From Ferruginibacter sp. HRS2-29 (GTDB lineage: Bacteria > Bacteroidota > Bacteroidia > Chitinophagales > Chitinophagaceae), in assembly GCF_024343615.1 (NCBI RefSeq), contig NZ_RJUB01000144.1, forward strand, positions 311-64,310: a stretch of 64,000 nucleotides of DNA, read 5' to 3'. How positions within the stretch are numbered: the first letter of the stretch is position 1; every line of letters begins with the position of its first letter. The notes under the pieces are model-generated. The model was given only the letters and a program-made list of their open reading frames with translations, was not told where the DNA came from and ran no database searches. A program made the position numbers and the translations under genes. Positions 33,734 to 42,822 of this stretch are shown here, one piece after another.

Positions 33734-36271
33734 GTGAAAAAAATCCTGTTGCTTTCCGCGGCACTTGTTATCACTTTAATTTCTGTAGCACAATTAAAAT
33801 CACCGGAAGAATTTCTTGGTTATAAGATCGGCAGCAGGTACACGCCACATTATAAAGTGGTCAGTTATTTTCAATATGTGGCGCAGGCGGCATCCGCAAA
33901 TGTAAAATTGCAGCAGTATGGAGAAACGAACGAACATCGTCCGTTATATCTTGCCTTCGTTGCCTCGCAGGAGAACATGGCGAACCTCGAAAATATCCGC
34001 CTCAACAATCTTCGGCTGGCCAATGTGGCAAAGGATAGGATGATGCCGTCGGAAACCGCACCGGCCATCGTCTGGCTGAGTTATAATGTGCACGGCAATG
34101 AAACATCTTCTTCGGAAGCGGCCATGCTCACGGTGTTTGCGTTAGCAGATCCGTCAAACGCCCAGTCGAAAGAATGGCTGAAAAATACGGTAGTGGTCAT
34201 CGATCCATGCCTCAATCCCGATGGAAGGGAACGTTATATCAACTGGTTCAATTCCGTAGTGGGGAAGGATTACAACCCGGCAAGGATCGCCCGCGAACAC
34301 AGGGAACCGTGGCCGGGAGGAAGAAGCAATCATTACAATTTCGATCTTAACCGCGACTGGTCGTGGCAGACACAGGTGGAAAGCCGCCAGCGCATTGCGC
34401 AATACAACCAATGGCTGCCGCAGGTACATGTGGATTTTCATGAGCAAGGCCCTAACCAGCCCTATTATTTTGCGCCGGCAGCGCAGCCTTATCACGAAGT
34501 GATCACCAAATGGCAAAGGGATTTCCAGGAGTCTATCGGAAAAAATCACGCGAAATATTTTGATAAGAACGGATGGCTGTATTTTACCAAAGAGATCTTC
34601 GATCTTTTGTACCCTTCTTACGGAGATACCTACCCGATCTACAACGGCTCCATCGGCATGACCTACGAACAAGGCGGCGGCCCGGCAGGCGGACTGGGCA
34701 TAGATACCGACGAAGGCGATACGCTCACTTTATATGATCGTGCCATCCATCACTACACAACAGGAATGAGCACGGTAGAAATTGCTTCGCAAAATGCTGC
34801 GGAACTTGTAAAACAATACCGCAGATTTTTTAATGAAGCTGTGAGTGGCAATATCGGCGAATACAAATCATATGTGATAAAAAATAATCCTGAAGATGCA
34901 CAACGTTTGGCGGCATTAATGGAACTACTGGATAAAAACGGCATCCAGTATGGCACCACGGGCACCGGCACCGGGAGAGGGTACAGCTACCAGCAAAAGA
35001 AAGAAATGGCATTCAACTTTGCCGCAGGCGACCTGGTGGTTTCTTCTGCACAACCTAAAGCTGCATTGGTAAAAGTTTTATTTGAACCGGAAACCAAACT
35101 GGTCGATTCTGCTACGTATGACATCACTGCATGGGCAATGCCTTATGTATATGGACTTACGGGTTATGCCAGCAAATTGGTAGTAAGCACAGGTACAGGT
35201 AAAGTGCTGCCCGATTTTACCGACAACCTTCCGCAGGATGCCTATGGTTATGTGATCCGCTGGGATGGGGTTGCCTCTGCAAAAGTGATGGCGCAGTTGC
35301 TGGCAAAAGGAGTGAAGGTTCGTTTTGCAGAAACGGGTTTCAAAGCAAACGGGCAAGCTTATGGCAATGGGTCGCTCATCATCGTGAAGAAAGCCAATGA
35401 ACGTTTTGGAAATACTTTATGGAAAGTGGTGAGTGATGTTTGCAATGCCAATAAGGTTAAGATGAATATGGTCAATACCGGCATGGTAGAAAAAGGATAC
35501 GACTTTGGAAGTTATTATGTACACCCGATGAATGCCGTTCGTGTGGCGATGCTGACGGGTGAAGGCACCAATGAAAATGCGGCAGGTGAGATCTGGAATT
35601 TCTTCGACAATGAATTGAAATATAAACTCACGCTCATCAATGCCAATGATGTGAGCCGTATCCGCTGGAGCGATATAGACGTGCTCATCCTGCCGGACGG
35701 ACGATACAAATTTTTGAGCGACAAAGATCAGGCAGAGCAATTCCGTCAGTGGATCGATAACGGCGGAAGAGTGGTTGCTCTGGAAAATGCAGTTTCGCAA
35801 TTGTCCAAACAGGATTGGAGCCTGCTGAAATCGAAGAACGAGCCGGATTCCAATGCAGATGCTAAAGACAAGGATAAAGATCCGTACGAAGCCATCAGGC
35901 AGTTTGATTGCAGGGAAAGGAACATGTTGTCGTACAGCACACCCGGGGCCATCTTCAAAGTGGATGTAGATAATACACATCCGCTGATGTTCGGTTATCC
36001 GAAATATTATTACACGCTTAAAATGGACAATAAGGTTTACGAATTCATGAAAGAAGGCGGCTGGAATGTAGGGGTGATGCGTAAAGAAAATCAACTGGCG
36101 GGATATGTCGGGTACAAGCTCAACCCGAAATTAAAAGACGGTTTACTCTTCGGCGTACAGGAACTCGGCGACGGAACCGTTACTTATATAACCGATAATG
36201 TGATGTTCCGAAATTTCTGGGAGAATGGAAAACTGATGTTGTGTAATGCGGTGTTTATGGTAGGACAGTAA
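33734..36271 (+). CDS. M14 family zinc carboxypeptidase with amidotransferase-like tail
   Basis: 845-residue secreted metallopeptidase, signal peptide 1-19 (ending SVAQ). It begins with GTG; no in-frame ATG occurs near. The M14 domain spans about 45-400: zinc motif NVHGNETSSSE, NPDGRERY, substrate-binding FDLNRDWSW, third-ligand DFHEQGPNQ, and catalytic glutamate in GMTYEQGGG. The C-terminal half contains a glutamine-amidotransferase-like fold (VLILPDGRYKFL, DNGGRVVALE) without a recognised active site. It follows the SusC/SusD pair after a terminator and could supply peptides to it, which is inference from position only. Confidence 0.9.
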   Translation: MKKILLLSAALVITLISVAQLKSPEEFLGYKIGSRYTPHYKVVSYFQYVAQAASANVKLQQYGETNEHRPLYLAFVASQENMANLENIRLNNLRLANVAKDRMMPSETAPAIVWLSYNVHGNETSSSEAAMLTVFALADPSNAQSKEWLKNTVVVIDPCLNPDGRERYINWFNSVVGKDYNPARIAREHREPWPGGRSNHYNFDLNRDWSWQTQVESRQRIAQYNQWLPQVHVDFHEQGPNQPYYFAPAAQPYHEVITKWQRDFQESIGKNHAKYFDKNGWLYFTKEIFDLLYPSYGDTYPIYNGSIGMTYEQGGGPAGGLGIDTDEGDTLTLYDRAIHHYTTGMSTVEIASQNAAELVKQYRRFFNEAVSGNIGEYKSYVIKNNPEDAQRLAALMELLDKNGIQYGTTGTGTGRGYSYQQKKEMAFNFAAGDLVVSSAQPKAALVKVLFEPETKLVDSATYDITAWAMPYVYGLTGYASKLVVSTGTGKVLPDFTDNLPQDAYGYVIRWDGVASAKVMAQLLAKGVKVRFAETGFKANGQAYGNGSLIIVKKANERFGNTLWKVVSDVCNANKVKMNMVNTGMVEKGYDFGSYYVHPMNAVRVAMLTGEGTNENAAGEIWNFFDNELKYKLTLINANDVSRIRWSDIDVLILPDGRYKFLSDKDQAEQFRQWIDNGGRVVALENAVSQLSKQDWSLLKSKNEPDSNADAKDKDKDPYEAIRQFDCRERNMLSYSTPGAIFKVDVDNTHPLMFGYPKYYYTLKMDNKVYEFMKEGGWNVGVMRKENQLAGYVGYKLNPKLKDGLLFGVQELGDGTVTYITDNVMFRNFWENGKLMLCNAVFMVGQ

Positions 36272-36300
36272 TCAATTAATAATTAACAATTAAGAATAGG
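36272..36300. repeat. AATTAAC-type heptads after the M14 gene
   Basis: Heptads AATTAAT, AATTAAC, AATTAAG begin immediately after the stop codon and lead into a terminator, the same arrangement as after icmF (12395-12455). Confidence 0.6.
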
Positions 36301-36355
36301 AATGCGCCTGTGGCGCATTCTTTTAAAAAATGGCTCGTATTGCGAGCCATTTTTC
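36301..36355 (+). terminator. Double terminator after the M14 peptidase
   Basis: The first stem is AATGCGCC TGT GGCGCATT followed by CTTTT (36301-36324). The second is AAAATGGCTCG TATT GCGAGCCATTTTT (36327-36355). Both have U-tracts on the + strand; the second also reads on the other strand. Confidence 0.88.
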
Positions 36356-36435
36356 GTTGAGTTGAAGTTGAGAACGTACTATGCGTAAGTTCTTTAATAA
36401 AGTTACGATTATTTACCGCAGAGACCGGGAGTTAA

Positions 36436-36477
36436 AGCATTTTCGCGGAGAAGAAAATTTATCTCTGCGAAAATGCT
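36436..36477. repeat. Inverted repeat, CGCAGAG type
   Basis: AGCATTTTCGCGGAGA pairs with TCTCTGCGAAAATGCT (one mismatch) across 10 bp, with further GCAGAGA/TCTCTG partial copies outside (36417-36497). It is an extragenic palindrome close to the 3' end of the next gene and may also help end that leftward transcript. Confidence 0.65.
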
Positions 36478-36522
36478 GCTTTCTCTGACTTTCTGCCGTC
36501 AAACGAGAGGTCGTTCTTTTCA

Positions 36523-37917
36523 TTATTTGATTATTTTACCGGGAAAATATTTATTCATTAATGCTTCTACAGATGACAGATGCCTGTTAATGATAAAAAG
36601 TTTTGTATTGTCCTTTAGTGTAAAAACCCGGATGAATTCTTTTGTAAGATCTGGTGTACTATTTTTTAATTCATCAAAACTATTCTTTGCAATAGCATAA
36701 ACTTCTTTGTGCCGTGAAGAAATAACCAGCACTTTTGTTACCGGCATTTCTTTTGCCCTGTCTATTTCTTGCTGGCTTACCGGGCTTCCGGTTCTGTTGT
36801 TGGAATAAAAGCGGTAATTTTTTCTGAAATAGGCAATATCATCCCGGTTGTCTGATATAATATACCGGTACATAAAAAGATGCGCCAGTTCTTTATTCCA
36901 GTCTCCAAATTTTGTATCGTACGTTTTTACATACGTTTTTACAAAAGCTTCATCGATAGGTTTTTCTTCTTCCACATATTTTTTTAGCAAGGCGTAAGTT
37001 TCTTTCGCCATGCCCGTAATATATTTATTCGCGTACCAATCCTCTTCATCTATCTTTCCATTTATCTTTTCCATGAGATAGCCATTGCCGAGGCCGGTAG
37101 CCAGTACTTCATTCAGCAACAACAACGCATACTGGCTGTTAGGCGAATGGGTATCACGGAACCATTTTGTAATATCTTTTTTTAAAGAAAGCGATTGGTT
37201 GTCGTACAGTATATGATAAATTTCGTGCATCGCCACGCTGAAAAAAGAAGTAAAATCCTTCAAATTGACGGGTGGCTCGCAAATGGCTACATTGATAAAT
37301 GCCCTGGCACCAAGATTGCCTTTTTCGTATGACGGCAAAAGGCAGATGTCAAAGGGAATGGTGGGGTCCCACAAAACATCATAAAAAGCTATGCCCTTAT
37401 CAAAAAAATCAGCGAATTTATTATTGTCAACATATTCCTGCAGGCTATTTTGTTGTTGGGTAAATGAAGCTTTATTAGGTTCGAAAACCAGTTCGCGATA
37501 TATGGAGGTAAAAATTTCGATTGTTTTTGAAAAGGCAACAAGATCCTCGTTGGGTATTATTCCCGCAGACTTTTCTTTAAATTCTTCTATCGACTGGCTG
37601 ATCGCGAGATTCTTTTCTATAAAATCACGCGACATAAAACCTACTTTCAGGGGCGAAGGATATTGGGCAAACGGGTAGGAGTAATCAATCCGGATTTGCG
37701 AAAAATCTTCGATCATTTTGAGGGCACCGGCGGTATTGTATAATGATTTTTCGAAAATGGTTTTCAGGTCATTGTCGGGATAGCCAGAGCTTATTTTTGT
37801 AAGGAAATCGTAAGTGGCATACAATTCAGAATAGTGCACTTTGAATTTTACGCTGTGTTGTGCAGACAAACAAAACGAATTGGCAAAAAAAACGATCAGG
37901 AGAATAACTCTTAGCAT
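36523..37917 (-). CDS. Secreted protein with HExxH zinc-protease motif
   Basis: 464-residue exported protein, signal peptide 1-19 (LIVFFANSFCLSAQ). The helical body contains HEIYH near residue 230, in SVAMHEIYHILYDNQ, a canonical zincin motif. A conserved-looking acidic segment NEVLATGLGNGYL follows about 45 residues later and could supply the third ligand. It resembles the putative Zn-dependent proteases grouped in DUF5700-like families; that assignment is from memory of the motif only. It is monocistronic. Substrate unknown. Confidence 0.72.
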   Translation of the reverse strand: MLRVILLIVFFANSFCLSAQHSVKFKVHYSELYATYDFLTKISSGYPDNDLKTIFEKSLYNTAGALKMIEDFSQIRIDYSYPFAQYPSPLKVGFMSRDFIEKNLAISQSIEEFKEKSAGIIPNEDLVAFSKTIEIFTSIYRELVFEPNKASFTQQQNSLQEYVDNNKFADFFDKGIAFYDVLWDPTIPFDICLLPSYEKGNLGARAFINVAICEPPVNLKDFTSFFSVAMHEIYHILYDNQSLSLKKDITKWFRDTHSPNSQYALLLLNEVLATGLGNGYLMEKINGKIDEEDWYANKYITGMAKETYALLKKYVEEEKPIDEAFVKTYVKTYDTKFGDWNKELAHLFMYRYIISDNRDDIAYFRKNYRFYSNNRTGSPVSQQEIDRAKEMPVTKVLVISSRHKEVYAIAKNSFDELKNSTPDLTKEFIRVFTLKDNTKLFIINRHLSSVEALMNKYFPGKIIK

Positions 37918-38042
37918 GTTAGAAGATTTGGTATTGCAACAAATGCAATGTACGAAAAGCTTCCTATATGGAATGGTTAAGGATTTCCTATTTTTTAAAG
38001 GTAGTAAACTTACTTGCGGTGTGATCTTTTATGAAGGTAACA

Positions 38043-38078
38043 ATAACAGAAAGTCTCCCCAGGGAGACTTTCTGTTAT
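38043..38078. terminator. Hairpin terminator after the DUF6607 gene
   Basis: ATAACAGAAAGTCTCCC is paired with GGGAGACTTTCTGTTAT around a 2-base CA loop, an almost perfect palindrome 19 bp past the DUF6607 stop. It is in the gap where the HExxH gene starts in the same direction. Confidence 0.85.
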
Positions 38079-38096
38079 AATATTTGAACCTGAAAC

Positions 38097-39035
38097 TTAT
38101 TTCGCCTGCGCTACAGTTTCATCATCATGCCCCAGGAATTTCCCGATGTTGGCTTTGATAGAAGCATCAATATCTTCGGGTTTTATTTTGCCTGTGCGGT
38201 AGTCTGCAGCAAGAGCATACAGGTATTCGTGTAATACTTTACCATCCACTTTTGTTTTCAATTCGATGGTACTGTTTTTTGCTACGTAATCAGCCCAGAT
38301 CAATCTTACTTTTGTCCAGTAAGCCTTGTTCTTTTCCCAATAAGCCAATGCCGGTGCACATTTGGAGCTGTCGATCCTTTTGTAGGAGTTGATACCTTTT
38401 TCAGCAACCAGCAATTTTTCCGTATTCCCGCTGCGAAGGATCTTCTGGTTGTCCTGCTCGTGCAGGTAACCATCTTTGGTGATAGAGATCCTGTTGGTGC
38501 GCCTTAAGATATTGTAATCGCTCCTTACAGAATATTCCCTTCTTGGCAGAGGAGCATCGGTGGTATTGGTCCATACATTTTTGCCGTCTACAGTCAGCCA
38601 TGGAGCAGTGCCCTGATAACGCGGCTCATCGCTCACTTCCCATACTGATTGAGTCCAGGTGCCTTTTACAGTTGATGCAGGCAATTTTTCTTTTTTCCAG
38701 GTCTTGTTTCCTTTGTAAGAAAAAATTTCATTGGCTTCGTATGTCCAGTCTTCACGCCAGTGCTTTACGATCATGGAATCAGTGATCACCAGCAAATGCT
38801 GCATCACGATCTTTTTATCACTTACTTCTACCGGGAAAACCAGCTCGGTTCCGCCACTGATCTCTTCACGGTTATGATATTTGTAAGATGGGTCAGGCGA
38901 AAATGTTTCCGCATATTTGAATTCCACATCGAAGCATCCACAAAGCTTTTCTACCTGTGGTTTGTCTTTTACGGCCTGGGCGCTGGCGGAAGCTGCCAAA
39001 ACTACTCCCAGTATCAATCCTGCTATCTTTCTCAT
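38097..39035 (-). CDS. DUF6607 family exported protein
   Basis: 312-residue protein with signal peptide (ATG at 39035, MRKIAGLILGVVLAASASAQ); the upstream in-frame extension lacks this and is not used. Conserved-looking blocks are KLCGCFDVEFKYAETF, HWREDWTYE, WTQSVWEVSDEPRYQG, and a C-terminal EYLYALAADYRTGKI. I believe it belongs to DUF6607, whose function is not established. It lies 137 bp downstream of hmuY on the same strand, separated by a terminator, so any part in haem handling is inference. Confidence 0.7.
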   Translation of the reverse strand: MRKIAGLILGVVLAASASAQAVKDKPQVEKLCGCFDVEFKYAETFSPDPSYKYHNREEISGGTELVFPVEVSDKKIVMQHLLVITDSMIVKHWREDWTYEANEIFSYKGNKTWKKEKLPASTVKGTWTQSVWEVSDEPRYQGTAPWLTVDGKNVWTNTTDAPLPRREYSVRSDYNILRRTNRISITKDGYLHEQDNQKILRSGNTEKLLVAEKGINSYKRIDSSKCAPALAYWEKNKAYWTKVRLIWADYVAKNSTIELKTKVDGKVLHEYLYALAADYRTGKIKPEDIDASIKANIGKFLGHDDETVAQAK

Positions 39036-39122
39036 TGAAACTTGTTTTTTAGTTGAATGCAAAGCAACGCAATCTGACATTGACATGACTTTCCTAACGG
39101 GAAAACGGTTTACGCGAAAAGG

Positions 39123-39153
39123 AAAAAGCTCCGCAAACCTGCAGAGCTTTTTT
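39123..39153. terminator. Terminator between hmuY and DUF6607
   Basis: AAAAAGCTC is paired with GAGCTTTTT around a 12-nt loop, 20 bp past the hmuY stop, with U-tracts on both strands. It may only attenuate read-through into DUF6607. Confidence 0.75.
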
Positions 39154-39172
39154 GTGATATATTGTTCAGCTA

Positions 39173-40573
39173 TTATCCTTTCTTAACAAGTGCATATTCA
39201 AATGCCGGGTAACCCCTTTCGCCGCCTTGCGTAAGCGCAGTGAAACGAAGTTTGTAATAATTATTTTCACCATCTTTTATAATGTAAAAGCGGTCTGTAC
39301 GTACTGCCGGAGCGCTCGATGGGCCACCACCTGCACGCCAGTCTGAACCGATGTTAACCTGTGAGTTAGATAGTACGAGGCCTGTAAGATCGGCTTCTCC
39401 AAATGCTTCATAAGTTTTAGTGGCCGTCATTACCCTTACTGTGCTGGTATTGCGGTTCTGGATGATCATATCCTGGAACAGATACGGTACGGCACCTCCA
39501 CCAAAGTCTGTCATGTTGGAAAAATAAGACCAGGCGATATCCCATTTTTCTTTAGCTGGTTCTACCGCTACTGCCCCGTTTTCAAACGAAGCGTAATTGA
39601 AAAAATACGCAGTTGTCTTCGGGATATCTATTGAAGTAAAAGTAGCAGAAGCAATATCAGCGTGTTGTAAAGTATAACCGCCGGAAGCATTCCGGATCAC
39701 ACGGATCTTTTTCCAACCCCTTGCAGGAGCAGGGTTTCCAACACCGGTACCACGGTTTACGATGTATACTTTGTTGTCAGTTGCGGTAGCAGAGATAGCA
39801 GCGATCGCTGTTTTTGTCAGGTCGCCTGTTGGGTAATCGATGTATGCCAGTGACTGTGTGGTTGGTGCGGTCTGATTGAAGAATACGTCTGCAGAGAAAC
39901 CCAGTGTATCAGCAGCGGTAACGGTAGTAAGGTCATTCTTGTTGATCTGTTTTGCCATCATAGCAGTAGATGAATTGAGGATAACCCTCCAGTCGTCAGC
40001 GCCGCTGTAAAAACCAAGGTCCCATTTGGTACGCAATACGCTTTCCTGTGCATTGGCGCTAAGATCAAAGAAAACTTTATTGCCATAAGTGGCACCACCG
40101 CCATTACCTACGGTTGAAGCCCCTGTAGAAGTAATTTTGGAAAAGCTTAAAGTGAATTCATTCGTAGAACCGATCAATACCGGAGTACCGGAAGAGATGA
40201 TCTTGAAAGTAACTTTTTCACTTCCGCTGTAAGCAGCGCCTGCAGATTTGGTTAAAGTAAAGCTGGCTTCGCTGCTGCCGCTTAATATTGTTACCGGAAT
40301 ATTCCCAGAAACCGCCGCAGGGCTTGTGGTGTAATTAACCGCACCTGTAAAACCTGTGGGAGTAACGCTTATCACTAAAGGAATGTCCCTGTCTGTTGCT
40401 CTTGATAACTGCACTTTCACGGTGATGCTGTTGGTACCTTCATCGATACCCTGCAGAGCAGCGGTAAATTGTACCAGGTTGTCCGGCAAAGGAGCATCTT
40501 CTTTTCTACATGCGGAGAATACCAGCACAGCAGAGAGCGCCAGCATAAATAATTTTGTCAGTTGTTGTTTCAT
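39173..40573 (-). CDS. hmuY: HmuY family lipoprotein (haem-binding)
   Basis: 466-residue outer-surface lipoprotein; lipobox LVFSAC at about 17-22. The N-terminal third is an Ig-like beta module. The HmuY domain begins near residue 155, with the family landmarks TKWDLGFYSG, EKWDIAWSYF, FYIIKDGENNYYKLRFTAL and GERGYPAFEYALV at the end. HmuY proteins take haem from host or environmental haemoproteins and pass it to a TonB-dependent receptor. The receptor gene lies 53 bp upstream on the same strand, so the two form a haem-uptake operon. It is larger than the Porphyromonas prototype because of the extra N-terminal module. Confidence 0.88.
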   Translation of the reverse strand: MKQQLTKLFMLALSAVLVFSACRKEDAPLPDNLVQFTAALQGIDEGTNSITVKVQLSRATDRDIPLVISVTPTGFTGAVNYTTSPAAVSGNIPVTILSGSSEASFTLTKSAGAAYSGSEKVTFKIISSGTPVLIGSTNEFTLSFSKITSTGASTVGNGGGATYGNKVFFDLSANAQESVLRTKWDLGFYSGADDWRVILNSSTAMMAKQINKNDLTTVTAADTLGFSADVFFNQTAPTTQSLAYIDYPTGDLTKTAIAAISATATDNKVYIVNRGTGVGNPAPARGWKKIRVIRNASGGYTLQHADIASATFTSIDIPKTTAYFFNYASFENGAVAVEPAKEKWDIAWSYFSNMTDFGGGAVPYLFQDMIIQNRNTSTVRVMTATKTYEAFGEADLTGLVLSNSQVNIGSDWRAGGGPSSAPAVRTDRFYIIKDGENNYYKLRFTALTQGGERGYPAFEYALVKKG

Positions 40574-40626
40574 TGATTCTGTTTTAGTGGGATAAAATAT
40601 ATTGATTTGCTAATGAGGACGAATGA

Positions 40627-42639
40627 TTATTTGCTCCGGTTGAATGTCAGTCCTGCGAAATAAGAACGGCCATAACCTACCGAGCTGTAGCTGCCGGCCG
40701 TATGTGCGCCCCCCGAAACTGCGCTGCTCAGGATATTCGTTACATCAAACAGGTTGCGCACACCTGCATTGAGCGTAAACATTCCGAATAGTTTTTTATT
40801 CACCGTAAGATCGGCAGTATGGTAGCCCTCGGTTTCGGAAAGAACGATAACGTTGTTATTATCCGTTACATATTGCGGCAGTTTGCCCGTGAATTTGTAA
40901 AAAAGGTTGGCGTTGAGCCCTATCTTGGTGAAGTTGTATCCAACTGTCGCGTTGATCTCAGAAGCATATTTGAATTCAGGCAAAGATTTATCTTCTTCCC
41001 TCAGTTGGTTGTACCTGCCGGTGTGAGAATAACCCAATGCAGCAGTGAGGTTTTTGTTGTGCAACTCAACACCGGCTGTTCCACCAACCGTTTTAAATTT
41101 GTAAGCATTGATGTATTTGAATACAGAAGGATTGTTGACATCCAGCGCAATCGTGATATTGTCATTCACTTCATTATAAAAACCGCTCAAAGTAGCAGTC
41201 AATGAATAATCTTTATCAAGCCTTTTCTGCCAGCTGAGTGAACCGGTGTAACTGTTGGAATTTTCAGCTTTCAGATCAGGGTTACCGAGAATATTGTGGT
41301 TGGCATCATTGAAATCGAAATACAGTTCCCGGATAGATGGGGCCCTGAAGCCTCTTGCATATGCCAGGCGCAGGTCAAGGTCTTTGTTGAGCACGATCTT
41401 TGTGTTCAGGCTTGGAACCACTGGCGGCGCATCGTAGTCTGAGTTGTGGATGAAACGCAATCCCGGCCTGATGTTCAGCCAGCTCAATGGTTTTATTTCC
41501 GAGGTGATGAAGAACGCGTAATCTTCAATTGATTGTTTGCCATCTTTTACACGATCGCCTTCGCCGCTTTCAAGATTGATATCTACACCCGGTTGAAAAG
41601 AAATGAATTGTGATGGGGTATACACTACCGATCCGCGGAAAATGCCGCCATCAGTAGTGTTGAGGCTGTGCAGCCCGGGAGCCGTTGCTACCCGCACATC
41701 GCCGTTCGGATAATATAAAGTAGAATATACCTGGCGGGTGAAATGGGTATAAGAAGCCAAAGCATTTGCTACCAGCTTTGAATTGAAGGTATACGTACCC
41801 TGAACCTGGTGCATCGCCCTGTCGGTGATATAATCCTGGTCTACCGCAGGATTGTTATTTTCTGGATTGGCCGGGTTGTTGATGATCTCATCCAGTCCGT
41901 CGAAACGATAATAAACATTCAGTCCGCCTTTCCGGTAGCCGATCACGCCGTTGCCGGTGACCTGGTCTTTTTTGTGCCAGAGCAATTCCCTTCCGATAGC
42001 GGTATCTTTCCATCCCAGGAAAAGATTGCGGCCGACAGCGCCACTGAAATACCAGTTTTTGTAATTGTAACTCGCCCCAAGATATTGGTTGTGGATGCCA
42101 CGGTTGAAATCATATTCTTTTCCTACCGTTTCTTCCTGAACCCTTGCAGTCACAGAAAATTTACTGCGGCCCGGTTTTTTGGTGATGATATTGATAACAC
42201 CTGCCAATGCATCGGCTCCATAGATCACCGACATTGGTCCTTCCACTATTTCAATCCGTTCGATCGTATTTATATCTAGCTGGTTGATGTTGATCTCGTT
42301 GCCGGTTCCCTGGCGGCCGATAAATGGTACACCATCCAGCAGGATCTTTACATTTTGTCCGGAGAGGCCCATCATAGTAATACCGGCACCACCGGTAGCC
42401 GGATCCTGCGACCATTGAATATTCAATTGTTTGTTCAGCACATCCTGTACATTGGCAGGGGCCTGGCGCAGGATCTGCTCGTGAGAGATCACCCTTACCT
42501 GGTATACCGAACTTTTCAGGCTTTGTGGCTTGTATTGCCCGGTAACGATCACTTCTCCGAGCTTTTTCACAGTAGTATCTTCCTGTGCAAATGCATTCCC
42601 TGCAAACAAACCTGCCAGTACAAAACCGATTATTTTCAT
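40627..42639 (-). CDS. TonB-dependent receptor (HmuR-like)
   Basis: 670-residue outer-membrane receptor. The ATG at 42639 starts the signal peptide MKIIGFVLAGLFAGNAFAQ; the longer upstream frame is discarded. A TonB box-like segment KKLGEVIVTGQYK precedes the plug (about 40-150: GVPFIGRQG, IERIEIVEGPMSVIYGADA, GVINIITKKPG). A 22-strand barrel follows with FRAPSIRELYFDF and ends GLTFNRSK. Adjacency to hmuY suggests haem or haem-protein as ligand. A -7-like CACATTTG lies 66 bp upstream, overlapped by an AGTGTCA element. Confidence 0.9.
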   Translation of the reverse strand: MKIIGFVLAGLFAGNAFAQEDTTVKKLGEVIVTGQYKPQSLKSSVYQVRVISHEQILRQAPANVQDVLNKQLNIQWSQDPATGGAGITMMGLSGQNVKILLDGVPFIGRQGTGNEININQLDINTIERIEIVEGPMSVIYGADALAGVINIITKKPGRSKFSVTARVQEETVGKEYDFNRGIHNQYLGASYNYKNWYFSGAVGRNLFLGWKDTAIGRELLWHKKDQVTGNGVIGYRKGGLNVYYRFDGLDEIINNPANPENNNPAVDQDYITDRAMHQVQGTYTFNSKLVANALASYTHFTRQVYSTLYYPNGDVRVATAPGLHSLNTTDGGIFRGSVVYTPSQFISFQPGVDINLESGEGDRVKDGKQSIEDYAFFITSEIKPLSWLNIRPGLRFIHNSDYDAPPVVPSLNTKIVLNKDLDLRLAYARGFRAPSIRELYFDFNDANHNILGNPDLKAENSNSYTGSLSWQKRLDKDYSLTATLSGFYNEVNDNITIALDVNNPSVFKYINAYKFKTVGGTAGVELHNKNLTAALGYSHTGRYNQLREEDKSLPEFKYASEINATVGYNFTKIGLNANLFYKFTGKLPQYVTDNNNVIVLSETEGYHTADLTVNKKLFGMFTLNAGVRNLFDVTNILSSAVSGGAHTAGSYSSVGYGRSYFAGLTFNRSK

Positions 42640-42703
42640 ATCATTAATTTTGGAAATAAATTGCTGCGATTGGTAATCGCCACTCTGCAGCTTTTGAATT
42701 TGT

Positions 42704-42803
42704 GCAAATGTGACACTTAATGAAAGGAGTTGCTTTACAATATGGAAAAAGCATTTACGAGAAGAGTAAATAGAACTTTTTTTGTTGACAGTGTCATGAC
42801 ACT
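42704..42803. promoter_or_regulatory. AGTGTCATGACACT palindrome and half-site in divergent promoter region
   Basis: AGTGTCATGACACT (42790-42803) is a perfect 14-bp palindrome 20 bp upstream of the GNAT gene. A second copy of its half, TGACACTT (42711-42718), overlaps the -7-like box CACATTTG (minus strand, 42711-42704) of the receptor gene. This is the layout expected of a dimeric regulator acting on the divergent pair. The regulator is unknown; iron or haem control is inference. Confidence 0.5.
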
Positions 42804-42822
42804 TCACTGATAATTATAAGTT

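Noticed and set aside
35417-36094. 225-residue leftward frame inside the M14 gene
   Set aside because: Opposite-strand shadow of a well-supported peptidase gene.
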